Source: JADCRZ01 sp037718865
Lineage (GTDB): Bacteria; Bacteroidota; Bacteroidia; Chitinophagales; Chitinophagaceae
NCBI GenBank assembly: GCA_037718865.1
Contig: JBBJMP010000009.1
Span: forward strand, 204,322 to 268,321
Direction: 5' to 3'
DNA length: 64,000 nucleotides
Shown here in pieces: positions 33,243 through 42,387 of the stretch. How positions within the stretch are numbered: position 1 is the stretch's first letter; each line of letters starts with the position of its first letter. The notes below the pieces were generated by a model that searched no databases, had not been told where the DNA came from, and saw nothing but the letters and a program-made list of their open reading frames with translations. The position numbers were made by a program, and so were the translations under genes.

Positions 33243-34265
33243 TTATTTATTTAAAAAATCAAGATATTTGTTTTTAGGGTCATCTTTATCTGAACCAATA
33301 TTATCAATTTTCGTGGCAGAAGATTGTATTGAATCTGAGTAATTAAATGTTCTGTCAACATCCAGCCGGACTGCTGTTTGTGCCGCAATGGACACTTTGG
33401 CTGCATCTTTAAGGTCCTGGGCATTCATGGCCTGAGAGGTTATCTGGATGGCTGATTTTATTCCGCCGATCTTATTTGCTACATCCTGCCTGATCTTTTG
33501 GATGGCCTGGTCTGCATCACTGTTAAGGTCCATATTACCGGTGAATGCCTTCATGGCTTTACCCATAGTAGCCGAGGCTGTGGTGACGGCATCGTATTTT
33601 GCTTTTTGAATTTTTATGGTGTTTTTAGAATTTAACAACGCCACGCCGGATTTCCTGTATGCTTTGTCGGCAAAGACAACCAGGTTTTTGACATCGTTAG
33701 ATACGGGTTTAACAGCGTCTATGAAGTCTTTCGCATTATTAAAATTGGTTGCGGAAGTTTCAAGTGCGAGCTGGGTATCAAAGTCATCCGGCTTTTTCTG
33801 AAGCCTTGCCTGGCAGATCTTAACCTCTTCCTGTGCCTGTTTCAGGTTCTTTTCGTTTTCTTCCAGTTGCAGTTGTAGAGAAGATTCCTGTGCTTTCAGT
33901 TTCTCTCCGTGGATCCGTAACTGTTCCCTGTCCTTTTCAGCTTCCTCTACCTGCAGGTTCAAAATGTTCCAGGGGTTCATTTCAATGGCCCATCCTAAAA
34001 ATCCCTGAGCAATGGCTTCTGAAAAATAGCGCATCCCCCGCCAGAACTTTGGGTTGGTCAATATCATTAAAAGTACAATGGCTATGGCTATGCCAATCAC
34101 CAATTGAATGGTTCCCCATACTATGTTTATTAAAAAAGGCAATATGAACAGGTAAAAAAGCAGGGCCAGGCCTCCGAGGATGGCCGCCATCATCACGGTT
34201 CCCCAGGTTTTTTTTGCATCCCATTTTGGTGTTTCAAACTGACTTTTAATTATTTCGTTTGCCAT
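33243..34265 (-). CDS. Membrane protein with long coiled coil, PspA/XpaC-like in layout
   Basis: 340 aa. Residues about 20-75 hold two or three hydrophobic segments (TVMMAAILGGLALLFYLFIL and TIQLVIGIAIAIVLLMIL). Residues about 105-165 are a strongly charged coiled coil (VEEAEKDREQLRIHGEKLKA...). Residues 190-330 are further helices (KAYRKSGVALLNSKN, ASATMGKAMKAFTGNMD). The helices around MGKAMK resemble the Snf7/ESCRT-III-like part of PspA proteins, though the similarity is by eye. It lies 21 bases after the first gene of the operon. A membrane-remodelling or envelope-stress role is a guess from architecture. Confidence 0.6.
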   Translation of the reverse strand: MANEIIKSQFETPKWDAKKTWGTVMMAAILGGLALLFYLFILPFLINIVWGTIQLVIGIAIAIVLLMILTNPKFWRGMRYFSEAIAQGFLGWAIEMNPWNILNLQVEEAEKDREQLRIHGEKLKAQESSLQLQLEENEKNLKQAQEEVKICQARLQKKPDDFDTQLALETSATNFNNAKDFIDAVKPVSNDVKNLVVFADKAYRKSGVALLNSKNTIKIQKAKYDAVTTASATMGKAMKAFTGNMDLNSDADQAIQKIRQDVANKIGGIKSAIQITSQAMNAQDLKDAAKVSIAAQTAVRLDVDRTFNYSDSIQSSATKIDNIGSDKDDPKNKYLDFLNK

Positions 34266-34286
34266 TCGTTTATACGTTTTTTGTTA

Positions 34287-34955
34287 TTAGAAATATTGAG
34301 CAATTTTTTGCAATTCGGTTTGAATTTCTTTCTTTTTGTCTTCAGCTGCTGAAACGAATGCGTTTTTGTTTGCATTCAGCTGGTCCTTGCTCTGGCCTAA
34401 TTCCTGGGAGATCTGTTTCATCTCCTGGTTCAATGCAGCTATTCTGTCATTTACAGCCTTCAGCTCTTCCGCTTTCGTCCGGAGAAGCTGTTCTTTCTGC
34501 TCGACGTCTGTTTTATATTGCAGGGCATATGCTCCTTCAAATCCTTTCTGATCGCTGTCAATGATCTTAATGTATTCCTGACCTGTCGTCAGCAATTTCT
34601 CTTTGGTCAGCCCGGTCCTCTTTAATACATTGAACGCAGTTTTATACCTTGTACCTTCATCCGTTATCGCTTCCACATCTATTTTGCTGTCCATGAATTC
34701 TTTGAAGTCCGTTCCCTGGAACAGGCTGTTTTTTGCATTTGCTTCTTCGATCAATTGTTCAAAATGCTTCTGGTAATCTGCTAATCGTGAATTATTGGGC
34801 GGGGCGGGCGAAGGAGAGAAATCTGGTTTCTGCAGTACAGGTGCTGAAACCGCAAAATCTGCTGAAGAAGCAGGCGGTTTTTCGGGTACAGTACCTGGCT
34901 TCTCTTCTTCCTTAAATTCAACAAAAGGTCTCATTATATACTTGAGAATGCTCAT
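34287..34955 (-). CDS. Coiled-coil cytoplasmic protein, first gene of the ASKHA operon
   Basis: 222 aa, no signal peptide. The N-terminus MSILKYIMRPFVEFKEEE is amphipathic and could touch a membrane. A Pro/Ala/Ser-rich linker (about residues 20-55) leads to a helical part. Residues about 145-220 form a long charged coiled coil (AEELKAVNDRIAALNQEMKQI). No catalytic motif is recognisable. Its coiled coil may pair with that of the next gene product. Function unknown. Confidence 0.6.
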   Translation of the reverse strand: MSILKYIMRPFVEFKEEEKPGTVPEKPPASSADFAVSAPVLQKPDFSPSPAPPNNSRLADYQKHFEQLIEEANAKNSLFQGTDFKEFMDSKIDVEAITDEGTRYKTAFNVLKRTGLTKEKLLTTGQEYIKIIDSDQKGFEGAYALQYKTDVEQKEQLLRTKAEELKAVNDRIAALNQEMKQISQELGQSKDQLNANKNAFVSAAEDKKKEIQTELQKIAQYF

Positions 34956-35290
34956 AAATTTTATTTAAAATTAAATAATAATTGCATATAAAGAGGAAAA
35001 AGGATAGGGTCATACTAATCAGCGTTAACAAAAATCAGGCATTTAAGTAACCGAAAAAAAAATGCAATTACTCGTTCCGTGTTTTCGCAACCGGAAAAGG
35101 GAAACCAGTCTTTACTAACGAGCACGTGTAGATGTATATAGATGATATGCACTCTGCTGGTGTTTTCACCAATCCACTGGCAGGAGTCAGTGTTGCTGCC
35201 TGAAGTGATCAGATGTACAATATAAAAAAGGATCTTTGTATCTTTATCAAACATACATTCGATCATAGTAACTCTTAAATACTTGTCATT
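34956..35290. other. Divergent intergenic region
   Basis: 335 bases between the leftward coiled-coil operon and the rightward isomerase-like gene. I see no convincing gene, palindrome or strong promoter. Confidence 0.5.
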
Positions 35291-36193
35291 ATGCATACTT
35301 CACGAAGAGACTTCCTAAAGTCCTCAGCCCTCACCCTCGCCGGCACAACCTTACTTTCCAGTCGGCTATTCGCCTTAAATCAGCGAAACTTAAATCTCGG
35401 TATTCAACTGTATTCCATACGCGACGAAATGAAAAAAGACCCGCTGGGAACGCTCAGGCAAGTGGCCGCCATTGGTTACAAAAATGTTGAACACGCCAAT
35501 TATGTAGATCGGAAATTTTATGGCTATTCAGTACCGGAGTTTAAAAAGATTTTGAATGAACTGGGTTTCTCCATGCCAAGCGGACATACGGTGATGCGCA
35601 AAGACCACTGGAATGAATCTACAAAAGACTTTACGGATGCATGGAAAATGACGGTTGAAGATGCGGCAGCTCTAGGCCAGAAATATGTCATCAGCCCCTG
35701 GTTGGATGAAAGTCTGCGAAAGAACTTTGATGATATGAAGCGCTATATGGAGGTATTCAACAAAAGCGGGGAATTGTGTAAAAAATCGGGAATGAAATTT
35801 GGCTATCATAATCACGATTTTGAATTCAGCGTTAAGCTGAATAATGTAAAAGTGTACGATATCATTCTTCAGAATACCGATCCTGCACTGGTGGCCCAGC
35901 AATTGGACATCGGTAATATGTATTCCGGAGGCGGCAGGGCCATGGAAGTATTAAAACAATACCCGGGCAGATTTGAATTGTTACACGTGAAAGATGAAAT
36001 CAAAACTGCCGCAGAAAAATACGAAAGTACGGTTATTGGAAAAGGGCTTATTCAGGTAAAGCAGGTTATTGATGAGGCAAAGAAAACCGGAGGTACATCC
36101 CATTTTATCATCGAGCAGGAATCTTATCAGGGTCAACCACCTATTGAAGCGGTAAAGCAAGATTATAAGATCATGAAGAGTTGGGGATATTAG
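35291..36193 (+). CDS. Tat-exported sugar phosphate isomerase/epimerase-like protein
   Basis: 300 aa. Clear Tat-type signal HTSRRDFLKSSALTLAGTTLL. TIM-barrel with candidate metal ligands Glu in KNVEHANYV, His in GYHNHDFEF, Asp in QLDIGNMYSGG, His in LLHVKDE and Glu in FIIEQESYQG. Family members isomerise or epimerise sugars; exported versions accompany Gfo/Idh enzymes in Bacteroidota and may act on 3-keto-sugars in the periplasm (context inference). It stands alone; the next gene converges on it. Confidence 0.85.
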   Translation: MHTSRRDFLKSSALTLAGTTLLSSRLFALNQRNLNLGIQLYSIRDEMKKDPLGTLRQVAAIGYKNVEHANYVDRKFYGYSVPEFKKILNELGFSMPSGHTVMRKDHWNESTKDFTDAWKMTVEDAAALGQKYVISPWLDESLRKNFDDMKRYMEVFNKSGELCKKSGMKFGYHNHDFEFSVKLNNVKVYDIILQNTDPALVAQQLDIGNMYSGGGRAMEVLKQYPGRFELLHVKDEIKTAAEKYESTVIGKGLIQVKQVIDEAKKTGGTSHFIIEQESYQGQPPIEAVKQDYKIMKSWGY

Positions 36194-36246
36194 TTATTAC
36201 TAACGCCTTATCGGGGGCTTTTAGCCATTTCATTTGCGCATCATTT

Positions 36247-36372
36247 GAAATCTCCTCCGAGCAGGGTGCTGCACATACTGAGGAACAATATGTACCTCCA
36301 TGTTAGAAGATTTCAACGAAGCGCAAAAACCATTTCTTACAAGAAACTTATTGCGCTTCGTGAAATGACACG
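36247..36372. repeat. Intergenic palindromic repeat element, copy 1
   Basis: Starts with GAAATCTCCTCCGAGCAGG (36247-36265), similar to 57922-57940. It then has a 10-base perfect inverted repeat CGAAGCGCAA (36317-36326) / TTGCGCTTCG (36351-36360) with a 24-base loop, followed by TGAAATGACA. It lies between two convergent genes and may also end transcription. Confidence 0.5.
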
Positions 36373-36415
36373 GCGAGAAGATGTCTTGATACTCCGGACT
36401 TCCGACTCCTTACCC

Positions 36416-37870
36416 CTAATACCTCATCAACGCAGCAACAACACTATCCGCAGGCATCTCGTCCCTGTCCAGCAAAAAAACTTCCCCGCCGTTTAATATT
36501 GTCTTTACAACCGAATGATCAAGCAGGTCTTCACTGCCCTGTTCCAGGTTATCATGAAACCAGATCTCATTAGCGTGCTCGTCAAAAAGTCCCCAGATAT
36601 GTTCCGCTTTTTGAACAAACAGGTGCGAGACCTTTCCATAAAAACTGGCTGGAATGATATCCGCAGCTATTGAAGAAGTAAGTGCAGTTGCCGACTTGTT
36701 GCCAAATTGTTCCAGCGCTTTAGTAAGACGCTGCTTAAAGTACGGCTCCATTTTGGCCCTCGCCTGAGGATACAGGCTTGAAATGTCTTCATGCTCATGG
36801 CTACCGGTCAGCGCATCTTCCCATATGAATTTATAATCGCATGCCGATTTGTAAATAGGAATAAGGTATTCAACTCCGGCAAGCAGGAGAGGAGCTGTTT
36901 CCTTATTCAATAATTGTTTCCAGATAACATCATCGACGGCTTCAAAGTATGTGGCCATTTTTGTTTTGTCATCGTTATTTCCTCCACCTATTCCATGGAA
37001 ATTGGCTCCTCCCGTTCCTCCGCGCCCGCCAGTCTTTAATGTGGTTTCATCATCCTTATCCGGACCAGTAACTTCCTCAATAACATTCGGTATCTCTTCT
37101 ATGGGAAGATATTCCATTCCAAAAGCATCGGCCCGGAAAATTTTCGCCTGTTTCTTACTGATGACAAGCAGATAAAAATATTCTTTGGTGGTCATAACAG
37201 GAACAAGCGGCGATACATAAAAACTGGTATCCGTAACGATCTCCCCGGATGGTGCCAGCGGCATTTTTATGTACTTAAAAAATCCGTCTGATAAGAATAC
37301 GGCCAGGCCTGCCGATAGGTTACGCCAAAACGCATCATTTCGGACCAACTCATATCCCGGTTCAAGCATTTTTTCGATAGACACCTGATCAATATCTTTT
37401 TCTTTTAACTTATTAGCGATATCCTGAAGGGCATTCTTAAAAATGATGGGATCGAAGTGTTCATTTACTTCCACACCAGCCTTATGTGTCGGAAAGAAAA
37501 CGGAGACGCAGCATCCGGAACTATAACTGGCCAGTTCAGCAAATAATTCCCTGGATAGTATACCGGGAAGCTCCTCCGGAACAACGGCTCCCTGCACTTC
37601 GGTAAAGGTTTCGTTTTTGCTTTTATTACTTTCTTCCGTATTTTCTTTTGCTTTATAGGGAACTTGTCCTTTAGATGTGTTCCTGTTCGGGTGCCTGAAT
37701 GGTAAACCAGGTTCCGGCACGTCAGCACCCTGGGTATACTTATCGGACAAGTCTGAATATTGCTCCAACTTTTCAGGTGGGGTGGGATGTAACCCAAGAC
37801 CTTCCCCTTTATTTATACCTGATGGTTTTCCTTTTCCAGGGTGAAATTTTCCTGTTTTATCTTTTCCCAT
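36416..37870 (-). CDS. baeRF-type protein (bacterial archaeo-eukaryotic release-factor family) with basic N-terminal extension
   Basis: 484 aa. Residues about 105-484 read as the release-factor-like fold of the bacterial eRF1-related (baeRF) families: LFAELASYSSGCCVSVFFPTHKAG, later ISKKQAKIFRAD, then the glycine-rich loop GGRGGTGGANFHGIGGG at 281-297. The loop sits where eRF1 has its GGQ loop, but no GGQ is present. The C-terminus resembles the eRF1 third domain (VVKTILNGGEVFLLD). Proposed family role: rescue of ribosomes or stress-linked peptidyl-tRNA hydrolysis; not proven. The first ~100 residues are low-complexity and charged (KGKPSGINKGEG, PFRHPNRNTSKGQ), resembling a separate small protein type, so this may be a fusion. 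Confidence 0.72.
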   Translation of the reverse strand: MGKDKTGKFHPGKGKPSGINKGEGLGLHPTPPEKLEQYSDLSDKYTQGADVPEPGLPFRHPNRNTSKGQVPYKAKENTEESNKSKNETFTEVQGAVVPEELPGILSRELFAELASYSSGCCVSVFFPTHKAGVEVNEHFDPIIFKNALQDIANKLKEKDIDQVSIEKMLEPGYELVRNDAFWRNLSAGLAVFLSDGFFKYIKMPLAPSGEIVTDTSFYVSPLVPVMTTKEYFYLLVISKKQAKIFRADAFGMEYLPIEEIPNVIEEVTGPDKDDETTLKTGGRGGTGGANFHGIGGGNNDDKTKMATYFEAVDDVIWKQLLNKETAPLLLAGVEYLIPIYKSACDYKFIWEDALTGSHEHEDISSLYPQARAKMEPYFKQRLTKALEQFGNKSATALTSSIAADIIPASFYGKVSHLFVQKAEHIWGLFDEHANEIWFHDNLEQGSEDLLDHSVVKTILNGGEVFLLDRDEMPADSVVAALMRY

Positions 37871-38047
37871 AGTTATGCTTTTTTCTGGTTATGGAACAAT
37901 TTATATACCAGCCCTGGCATAAGCCTGTGCGGTAATCTCTATGGGAAAAGTGTAATCACATAAAATCGCAGATCTTTATTGTTAAAAATGATGTTGGAAG
38001 AAACCTGAATTTTGGCCTATATTGGCGTAAATTTAAATTATCATATA

Positions 38048-39895
38048 ATGCTGAATCTTTTCTTGATGCCTGATTTAAGCATAGTTTTCTCTAAACGATT
38101 ACTACTTAATATGCTTTTTACCGGCTTGCTTGCTGCGCCGGTGATAGGACAGACAAGCATACCGCTGACCGATCTTTCCGCTTTTAAAAACCCGGGCAAA
38201 AGCTGGCGCATCGCGGGAGATGTCAACGCAGATCTGAACAAGCCGAATACACTCAATATATCTCAGGGAACAGGCATACTGGTAAATTTACCTGTTGATA
38301 AAAATGGTGCCGACCTCTTCACGAATGCCGAATACGGCGATATTGACCTGGAGCTGGTCTATATGATAGCTAAGGGATCAAACTCAGGGGTTTATCTTAA
38401 CGGTAATTACGAAGTTCAGTTGCTGGATAGCTGGGGCGTTAAAAGTCCAACCGACGGAGACAACGCGGCTATATATCACCGCTGGGATGAAGCCCGGCCA
38501 GAAGGCAGGAAAGGGTATGAAGGTTATGCACCCAGACAAAACGCCAGCCGTGCCCCGGGACTCTGGCAGTATTTAAGGGTCTCCTTCCAGTCTCCACGTT
38601 TTGATGCCAATGGAAAAAAAGTTGAAAATGCCAAAATACTCCGTTTGGATCTGAACGGAGTTACTCTACATGAAAATGTTGAACTGCTGGGTGTTACAAG
38701 GGGAGCAGCCAGTAATGCCGAAACAGCAAAGGGTCCTTTGAGAATCCAGGGTGATCACGGTCCCATTGCCATAAAAGATATTAAGATCACTACCTTCGAC
38801 AAACCCCGTCCCCAATTAACCAATATCAGCTATACCGTTTTTAAAGGAAGATTTGATGCAAAAGCTGATTTGTCTAAATTGCCACCTGAAGCACAAGGCA
38901 CGTTGGGGAACCTGACTGCCGGTAATATTAACAACCTGCCCGGAGAATATTTTATACGTTATAGCGGTACCCTCAAAGTCGCAGAGCCTGGTCAATATTC
39001 GCTGAATGCATTTGTTCCCGGTGGCCGGGGCATTCTACAAATCAATAAGCAACCGGTGGCCGCTTCCGGAGGAAGAGGCGGAAGTTTAGTTACCCTGCCG
39101 GCTGGGGACCTGCCTTTTGAATTGTTGTATACCAAAACCGAAGAATGGACGAACAGGTCATTGATTATGGCAGTGTCAGGGCCGGGGATCCGGGAGTATT
39201 ACATCGGCGATCCCATCACGTCAGTAGCGACAAATCAAAGTGCCGACCCCATCCTGATCGATGCGCCCGTTAACACCATAATCCGAAGCTTTATGGACCT
39301 CCCCGGAGGAATCAGGGTAGTTCACGCCGTTTCTGTTGGGAGCGCACAGCAGGTACACTATACCTATGACATGGATAAAGGTAATATAGTGCAGGTATGG
39401 CGAGGCCAGTTCCTGGATGCTACTCCAATGTGGTATGGCAGGGGTGACGGCTCATCGCGGCCACTGGGGGCAGGCCATCGTTTCGGAAAACCGTTTTTTG
39501 CATTGGCAAAACTTAACTCCCCGCAGGCTCCATGGATTGAAGATACCACAGGCAGTGGGTATTTACCAAAAGGATATGCCCTGGACGCAAATGACCTTCC
39601 TACTTTCAGGTATAACATTTACGGAGCAACAGTTCAAGATGCCTTCCGGGTGATGGAGAACGGACAGGGCCTGACACGCGAGTTATCAATAAAAAATGCA
39701 CCGTCTGACTTGTACGTCCGCCTGGCATCGGGAAGCACCATTGAAATGGTAAACGGTTTGTATGTAATAGATAATAAGTCGTTTTATTTACAACTGAATG
39801 CCGGCGACGCAAAACCCATCATCCGAGATGTAGCCGGGGGCAAAGAATTGATTATTCCCGTAAAAGATAAATTAACCTATTCCATTGTTTTCTAA
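38048..39895 (+). CDS. DUF1080 / 3-keto-disaccharide hydrolase-like protein with PA14-like domain
   Basis: 615 aa from ATG 38048. An earlier start (38012) adds 12 residues; a later one (38069) would still leave the signal RLLLNMLFTGLLAAPVIGQ. Residues about 30-250 form a LamG-like DUF1080 domain (GDIDLELVYMIAKGSNSGVYLNGNYEVQLLD). Residues about 265-395 look like a PA14-type sugar-binding fold (GEYFIRYSGTLKVAEPGQYSLNAFV). The last ~200 residues are beta-rich and unassigned. DUF1080 members hydrolyse 3-keto-glycosides in characterised systems. The heme c protein gene starts 8 bases after it, so the two are co-transcribed and may couple oxidation with hydrolysis. Confidence 0.82.
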   Translation: MLNLFLMPDLSIVFSKRLLLNMLFTGLLAAPVIGQTSIPLTDLSAFKNPGKSWRIAGDVNADLNKPNTLNISQGTGILVNLPVDKNGADLFTNAEYGDIDLELVYMIAKGSNSGVYLNGNYEVQLLDSWGVKSPTDGDNAAIYHRWDEARPEGRKGYEGYAPRQNASRAPGLWQYLRVSFQSPRFDANGKKVENAKILRLDLNGVTLHENVELLGVTRGAASNAETAKGPLRIQGDHGPIAIKDIKITTFDKPRPQLTNISYTVFKGRFDAKADLSKLPPEAQGTLGNLTAGNINNLPGEYFIRYSGTLKVAEPGQYSLNAFVPGGRGILQINKQPVAASGGRGGSLVTLPAGDLPFELLYTKTEEWTNRSLIMAVSGPGIREYYIGDPITSVATNQSADPILIDAPVNTIIRSFMDLPGGIRVVHAVSVGSAQQVHYTYDMDKGNIVQVWRGQFLDATPMWYGRGDGSSRPLGAGHRFGKPFFALAKLNSPQAPWIEDTTGSGYLPKGYALDANDLPTFRYNIYGATVQDAFRVMENGQGLTRELSIKNAPSDLYVRLASGSTIEMVNGLYVIDNKSFYLQLNAGDAKPIIRDVAGGKELIIPVKDKLTYSIVF

Positions 39896-39903
39896 TTAAG
39901 AAA

Positions 39904-41886
39904 TTGTTTTATATGAATTATAATGTTAAGTGGAAATCTTGTAGTAAAGTGAAGGGGTTATTCTTGTTGGCTATTATTTCAACATGCATTTTTACCTCTT
40001 CTCATTCACAGGAGGCTGCAAAAGAAGAAGATTATTTCAGGATCTCGCGCGTAAGTATGCCTGAGAATGTCATGCTTGAAGTGGGAGGCCTGACCGTGTT
40101 ACCTAACGGCGACCTGGGCATTTCAACCAGGCGTGGAGACGTATACATAGCTGAGAATCCGACCAGTCAGCGCCCTTTTTTCCGCAAATTTGCTTCAGGT
40201 TTGCATGAAATCCTGGGTTTGGCGTATAGAGATGGAGCATTTTACTGCTCCCAGCGGGGAGAGCTGACTAAACTGATAGATTCTAACGGAGACGGCAAGG
40301 CAGATATTTATGAAACGATTTACGCATGGCCCGTATCAGGTCACTACCATGAATACAGTTTCGGGCCGAAGATAGCCCCTGATGGATCATTTTTTGTTTC
40401 GGGTAATGTTGCTTTTGGTAATGAACAATGGTGGAGGGGTGAAAGCCGGGTGCCCTGGAGGGGATGGATTATGAAAATTACTGAAAGCGGCCAGATGGAA
40501 CCCTGGGCAACAGGCGTTCGGTCACCCTGTGGATTAGGAATTGTTGACGGTGAACTGTTTTACACGGATAACCAGGGTGACTGGATCGGTTCTGGAGCCG
40601 TATGGCATATGCCTAAAGGTGCTTTTGTTGGTCACCCGGCAGGTTTGCGCTGGACAAACATGCCAAACTCTCCGGTAAAATTAAGTATGGAGCAGTTGTA
40701 TGCCAAGATAGATCCACGGGAGAATAAAGATGCCGAAGGACGATACATTAAACCTGAAAACGTGGTAAATGAAAAATTTATCACTTTGGCTGATATGAAG
40801 AAAGACATACCAGAGCTACGCCTGCCGGCCGTCTGGCTTCCTTATGCTATACTTGGCATTTCTACTTCTGAGATCGTTCCTATCCCTGCGGAAAATTTTG
40901 GCCCGTTTGGCGGCCAGTTGCTGGTAGGGGACCAGGGTCAAAGCAAGATCATGCGGGTGTTTCTGGAAAAAGTAAACGGAGAATACCAGGGGGCAGCCTG
41001 GGATTTTCGGGCAGGCTTCCAGTCTGGTGTCCTTCGTATGGCGTGGGCAAAGGACGGCTCTCTTTTTGTGGGCGAAACAGACCGCGGATGGGGCTCTGCA
41101 GGGGAAACAAGTATGGGACTGCAGCGGTTGATATGGAACAATAAAGTGCCCTTTGAAATGCGGGCGGTACGTGCCATGCCCGATGGCTTTGAAATAGAAT
41201 TTACCAAACCGGTTGACCCTAAGTCTGCTGAAGACATTTCATCTTATTCGGTGACCAGTTTTATTTATAAATATCATGCTGTTTATGGAAGTCCGCCAGT
41301 AAATAACGAGACAAATGCGGTAAAAGGTATAAAACTTTCCCCCGATGGCATGAAGGCGCGTATCATCGTGGACAAGCTCAGAAAAAATTATATTCATGCC
41401 ATAAACCTTGAAGGTCTGCGCGAAAGGGAGAATTCATATTCGCTGGTACATCCTATGGTATATTACACATTAAATCAAATTCCGGAAGGGCCCAAACTTG
41501 CCTTGAGTGAAGTTAGTACTAAGGCTTCGGTCAAGGTGGCTAAATCTGCTAATACTATTGAAACAAAGTCCACTACGGGTAAAACCGCATCAAAGGCCAC
41601 CGCTTCGGCAAAAGCACCTACATTTAAAGATGTACAGCCGCTGTTGGTAAAAAACACCTGTCTGGCTTGTCATAACGCAACCAAGCGCCAGGTAGGACCT
41701 TCATTTACTGACATTTCCAAACGACGCTATACGGTTGAAAAGATCCTGAGCCTGATTAAGAATCCGCAGCCGCAGAACTGGCCCGACTATTCTACCGAGA
41801 TGCCGCCTATGCCCCAGGTACCCAGGCCAGACGCAGTAAAGATAGCTACCTGGATCAGGTCACTGGCCGGGACTATACAGGAATAG
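39904..41886 (+). CDS. Periplasmic propeller protein with C-terminal cytochrome c domain
   Basis: 660 aa (an internal ATG at 39913 is equally possible). Signal VKGLFLLAIISTCIFTSSHSQ. Residues about 45-420 form an NHL/PQQ-dehydrogenase-like propeller (VLPNGDLGISTRRGDVYIAENP, LIDSNGDGKADIYETIYAW). A Lys/Thr-rich linker follows, then a cytochrome c domain with CLACH near residue 586 and a possible Met ligand in TEMPPMPQVP. It belongs to the same functional class as the 975-aa protein at 5555. With the DUF1080 partner it is a candidate electron-transfer component of periplasmic sugar oxidation (inference). Confidence 0.85.
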   Translation: MFYMNYNVKWKSCSKVKGLFLLAIISTCIFTSSHSQEAAKEEDYFRISRVSMPENVMLEVGGLTVLPNGDLGISTRRGDVYIAENPTSQRPFFRKFASGLHEILGLAYRDGAFYCSQRGELTKLIDSNGDGKADIYETIYAWPVSGHYHEYSFGPKIAPDGSFFVSGNVAFGNEQWWRGESRVPWRGWIMKITESGQMEPWATGVRSPCGLGIVDGELFYTDNQGDWIGSGAVWHMPKGAFVGHPAGLRWTNMPNSPVKLSMEQLYAKIDPRENKDAEGRYIKPENVVNEKFITLADMKKDIPELRLPAVWLPYAILGISTSEIVPIPAENFGPFGGQLLVGDQGQSKIMRVFLEKVNGEYQGAAWDFRAGFQSGVLRMAWAKDGSLFVGETDRGWGSAGETSMGLQRLIWNNKVPFEMRAVRAMPDGFEIEFTKPVDPKSAEDISSYSVTSFIYKYHAVYGSPPVNNETNAVKGIKLSPDGMKARIIVDKLRKNYIHAINLEGLRERENSYSLVHPMVYYTLNQIPEGPKLALSEVSTKASVKVAKSANTIETKSTTGKTASKATASAKAPTFKDVQPLLVKNTCLACHNATKRQVGPSFTDISKRRYTVEKILSLIKNPQPQNWPDYSTEMPPMPQVPRPDAVKIATWIRSLAGTIQE

Positions 41887-41928
41887 CTGCGGTAAGTTGT
41901 AGAATTTCAATAATAAAAATGACGTCAA

Positions 41929-42348
41929 ATGGGAATGCTTAAAGAGTTTAAAGAGTTTGTATTCAGAGGAAACGTTATCGACCTGGCGGTAGGTATTGTG
42001 ATTGGTGCTGCATTCGGCGCTATAGTCACTGCCGTAGTCGATAATATATTGATGCCTATTGTAGGTCTTATAACCGGAGGTATCGATTTTAAGTCTTTAA
42101 TGTATACATTTGGAAAGACGGAGCTCAAATATGGTATGTTTATCCAGGCCACGGTTACATTTTTGATTATTGCCTTCTTCCTTTTCCTGGTAATAAAGAT
42201 TGCAAACCGATTTAGAGTAAAAGAAGCTGTTGAGCCGTCTGCGCCACCGCCACCGACAACTACTGAATTGTTATTGATGGAAATAAGGGATTCGTTAAAG
42301 GCAAATAACAGAAATCCGGGTCAGGGGGCTTCATCACACTCCGGTTAA
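41929..42348 (+). CDS. mscL: Large-conductance mechanosensitive channel MscL
   Basis: 139 aa, normal MscL length. N-terminal amphipathic helix MLKEFKEFVFRGNVIDLAVGIVIG leads into TM1, with the conserved RGNVIDLAVG...GAAFG motif. TM2 is TVTFLIIAFFLFLVIK and a C-terminal helix follows after a Pro-rich stretch. It forms a pentameric inner-membrane valve that releases solutes on osmotic downshock. Single gene, start at the ATG at 41929 (MGMLKEF). Confidence 0.96.
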   Translation: MGMLKEFKEFVFRGNVIDLAVGIVIGAAFGAIVTAVVDNILMPIVGLITGGIDFKSLMYTFGKTELKYGMFIQATVTFLIIAFFLFLVIKIANRFRVKEAVEPSAPPPPTTTELLLMEIRDSLKANNRNPGQGASSHSG

Positions 42349-42387
42349 TACAAATTGTGTATTTCAAAATCAACATAACTTGCATGA

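Noticed and set aside
35015..35296. 93-aa leftward protein
   Set aside because: No recognisable motif, high content of rare-looking residues, and its start overlaps the ATG of the isomerase-like gene.
36245..36496. 83-aa rightward protein
   Set aside because: It is made of the intergenic palindromic repeat and runs antisense into the baeRF-type gene.
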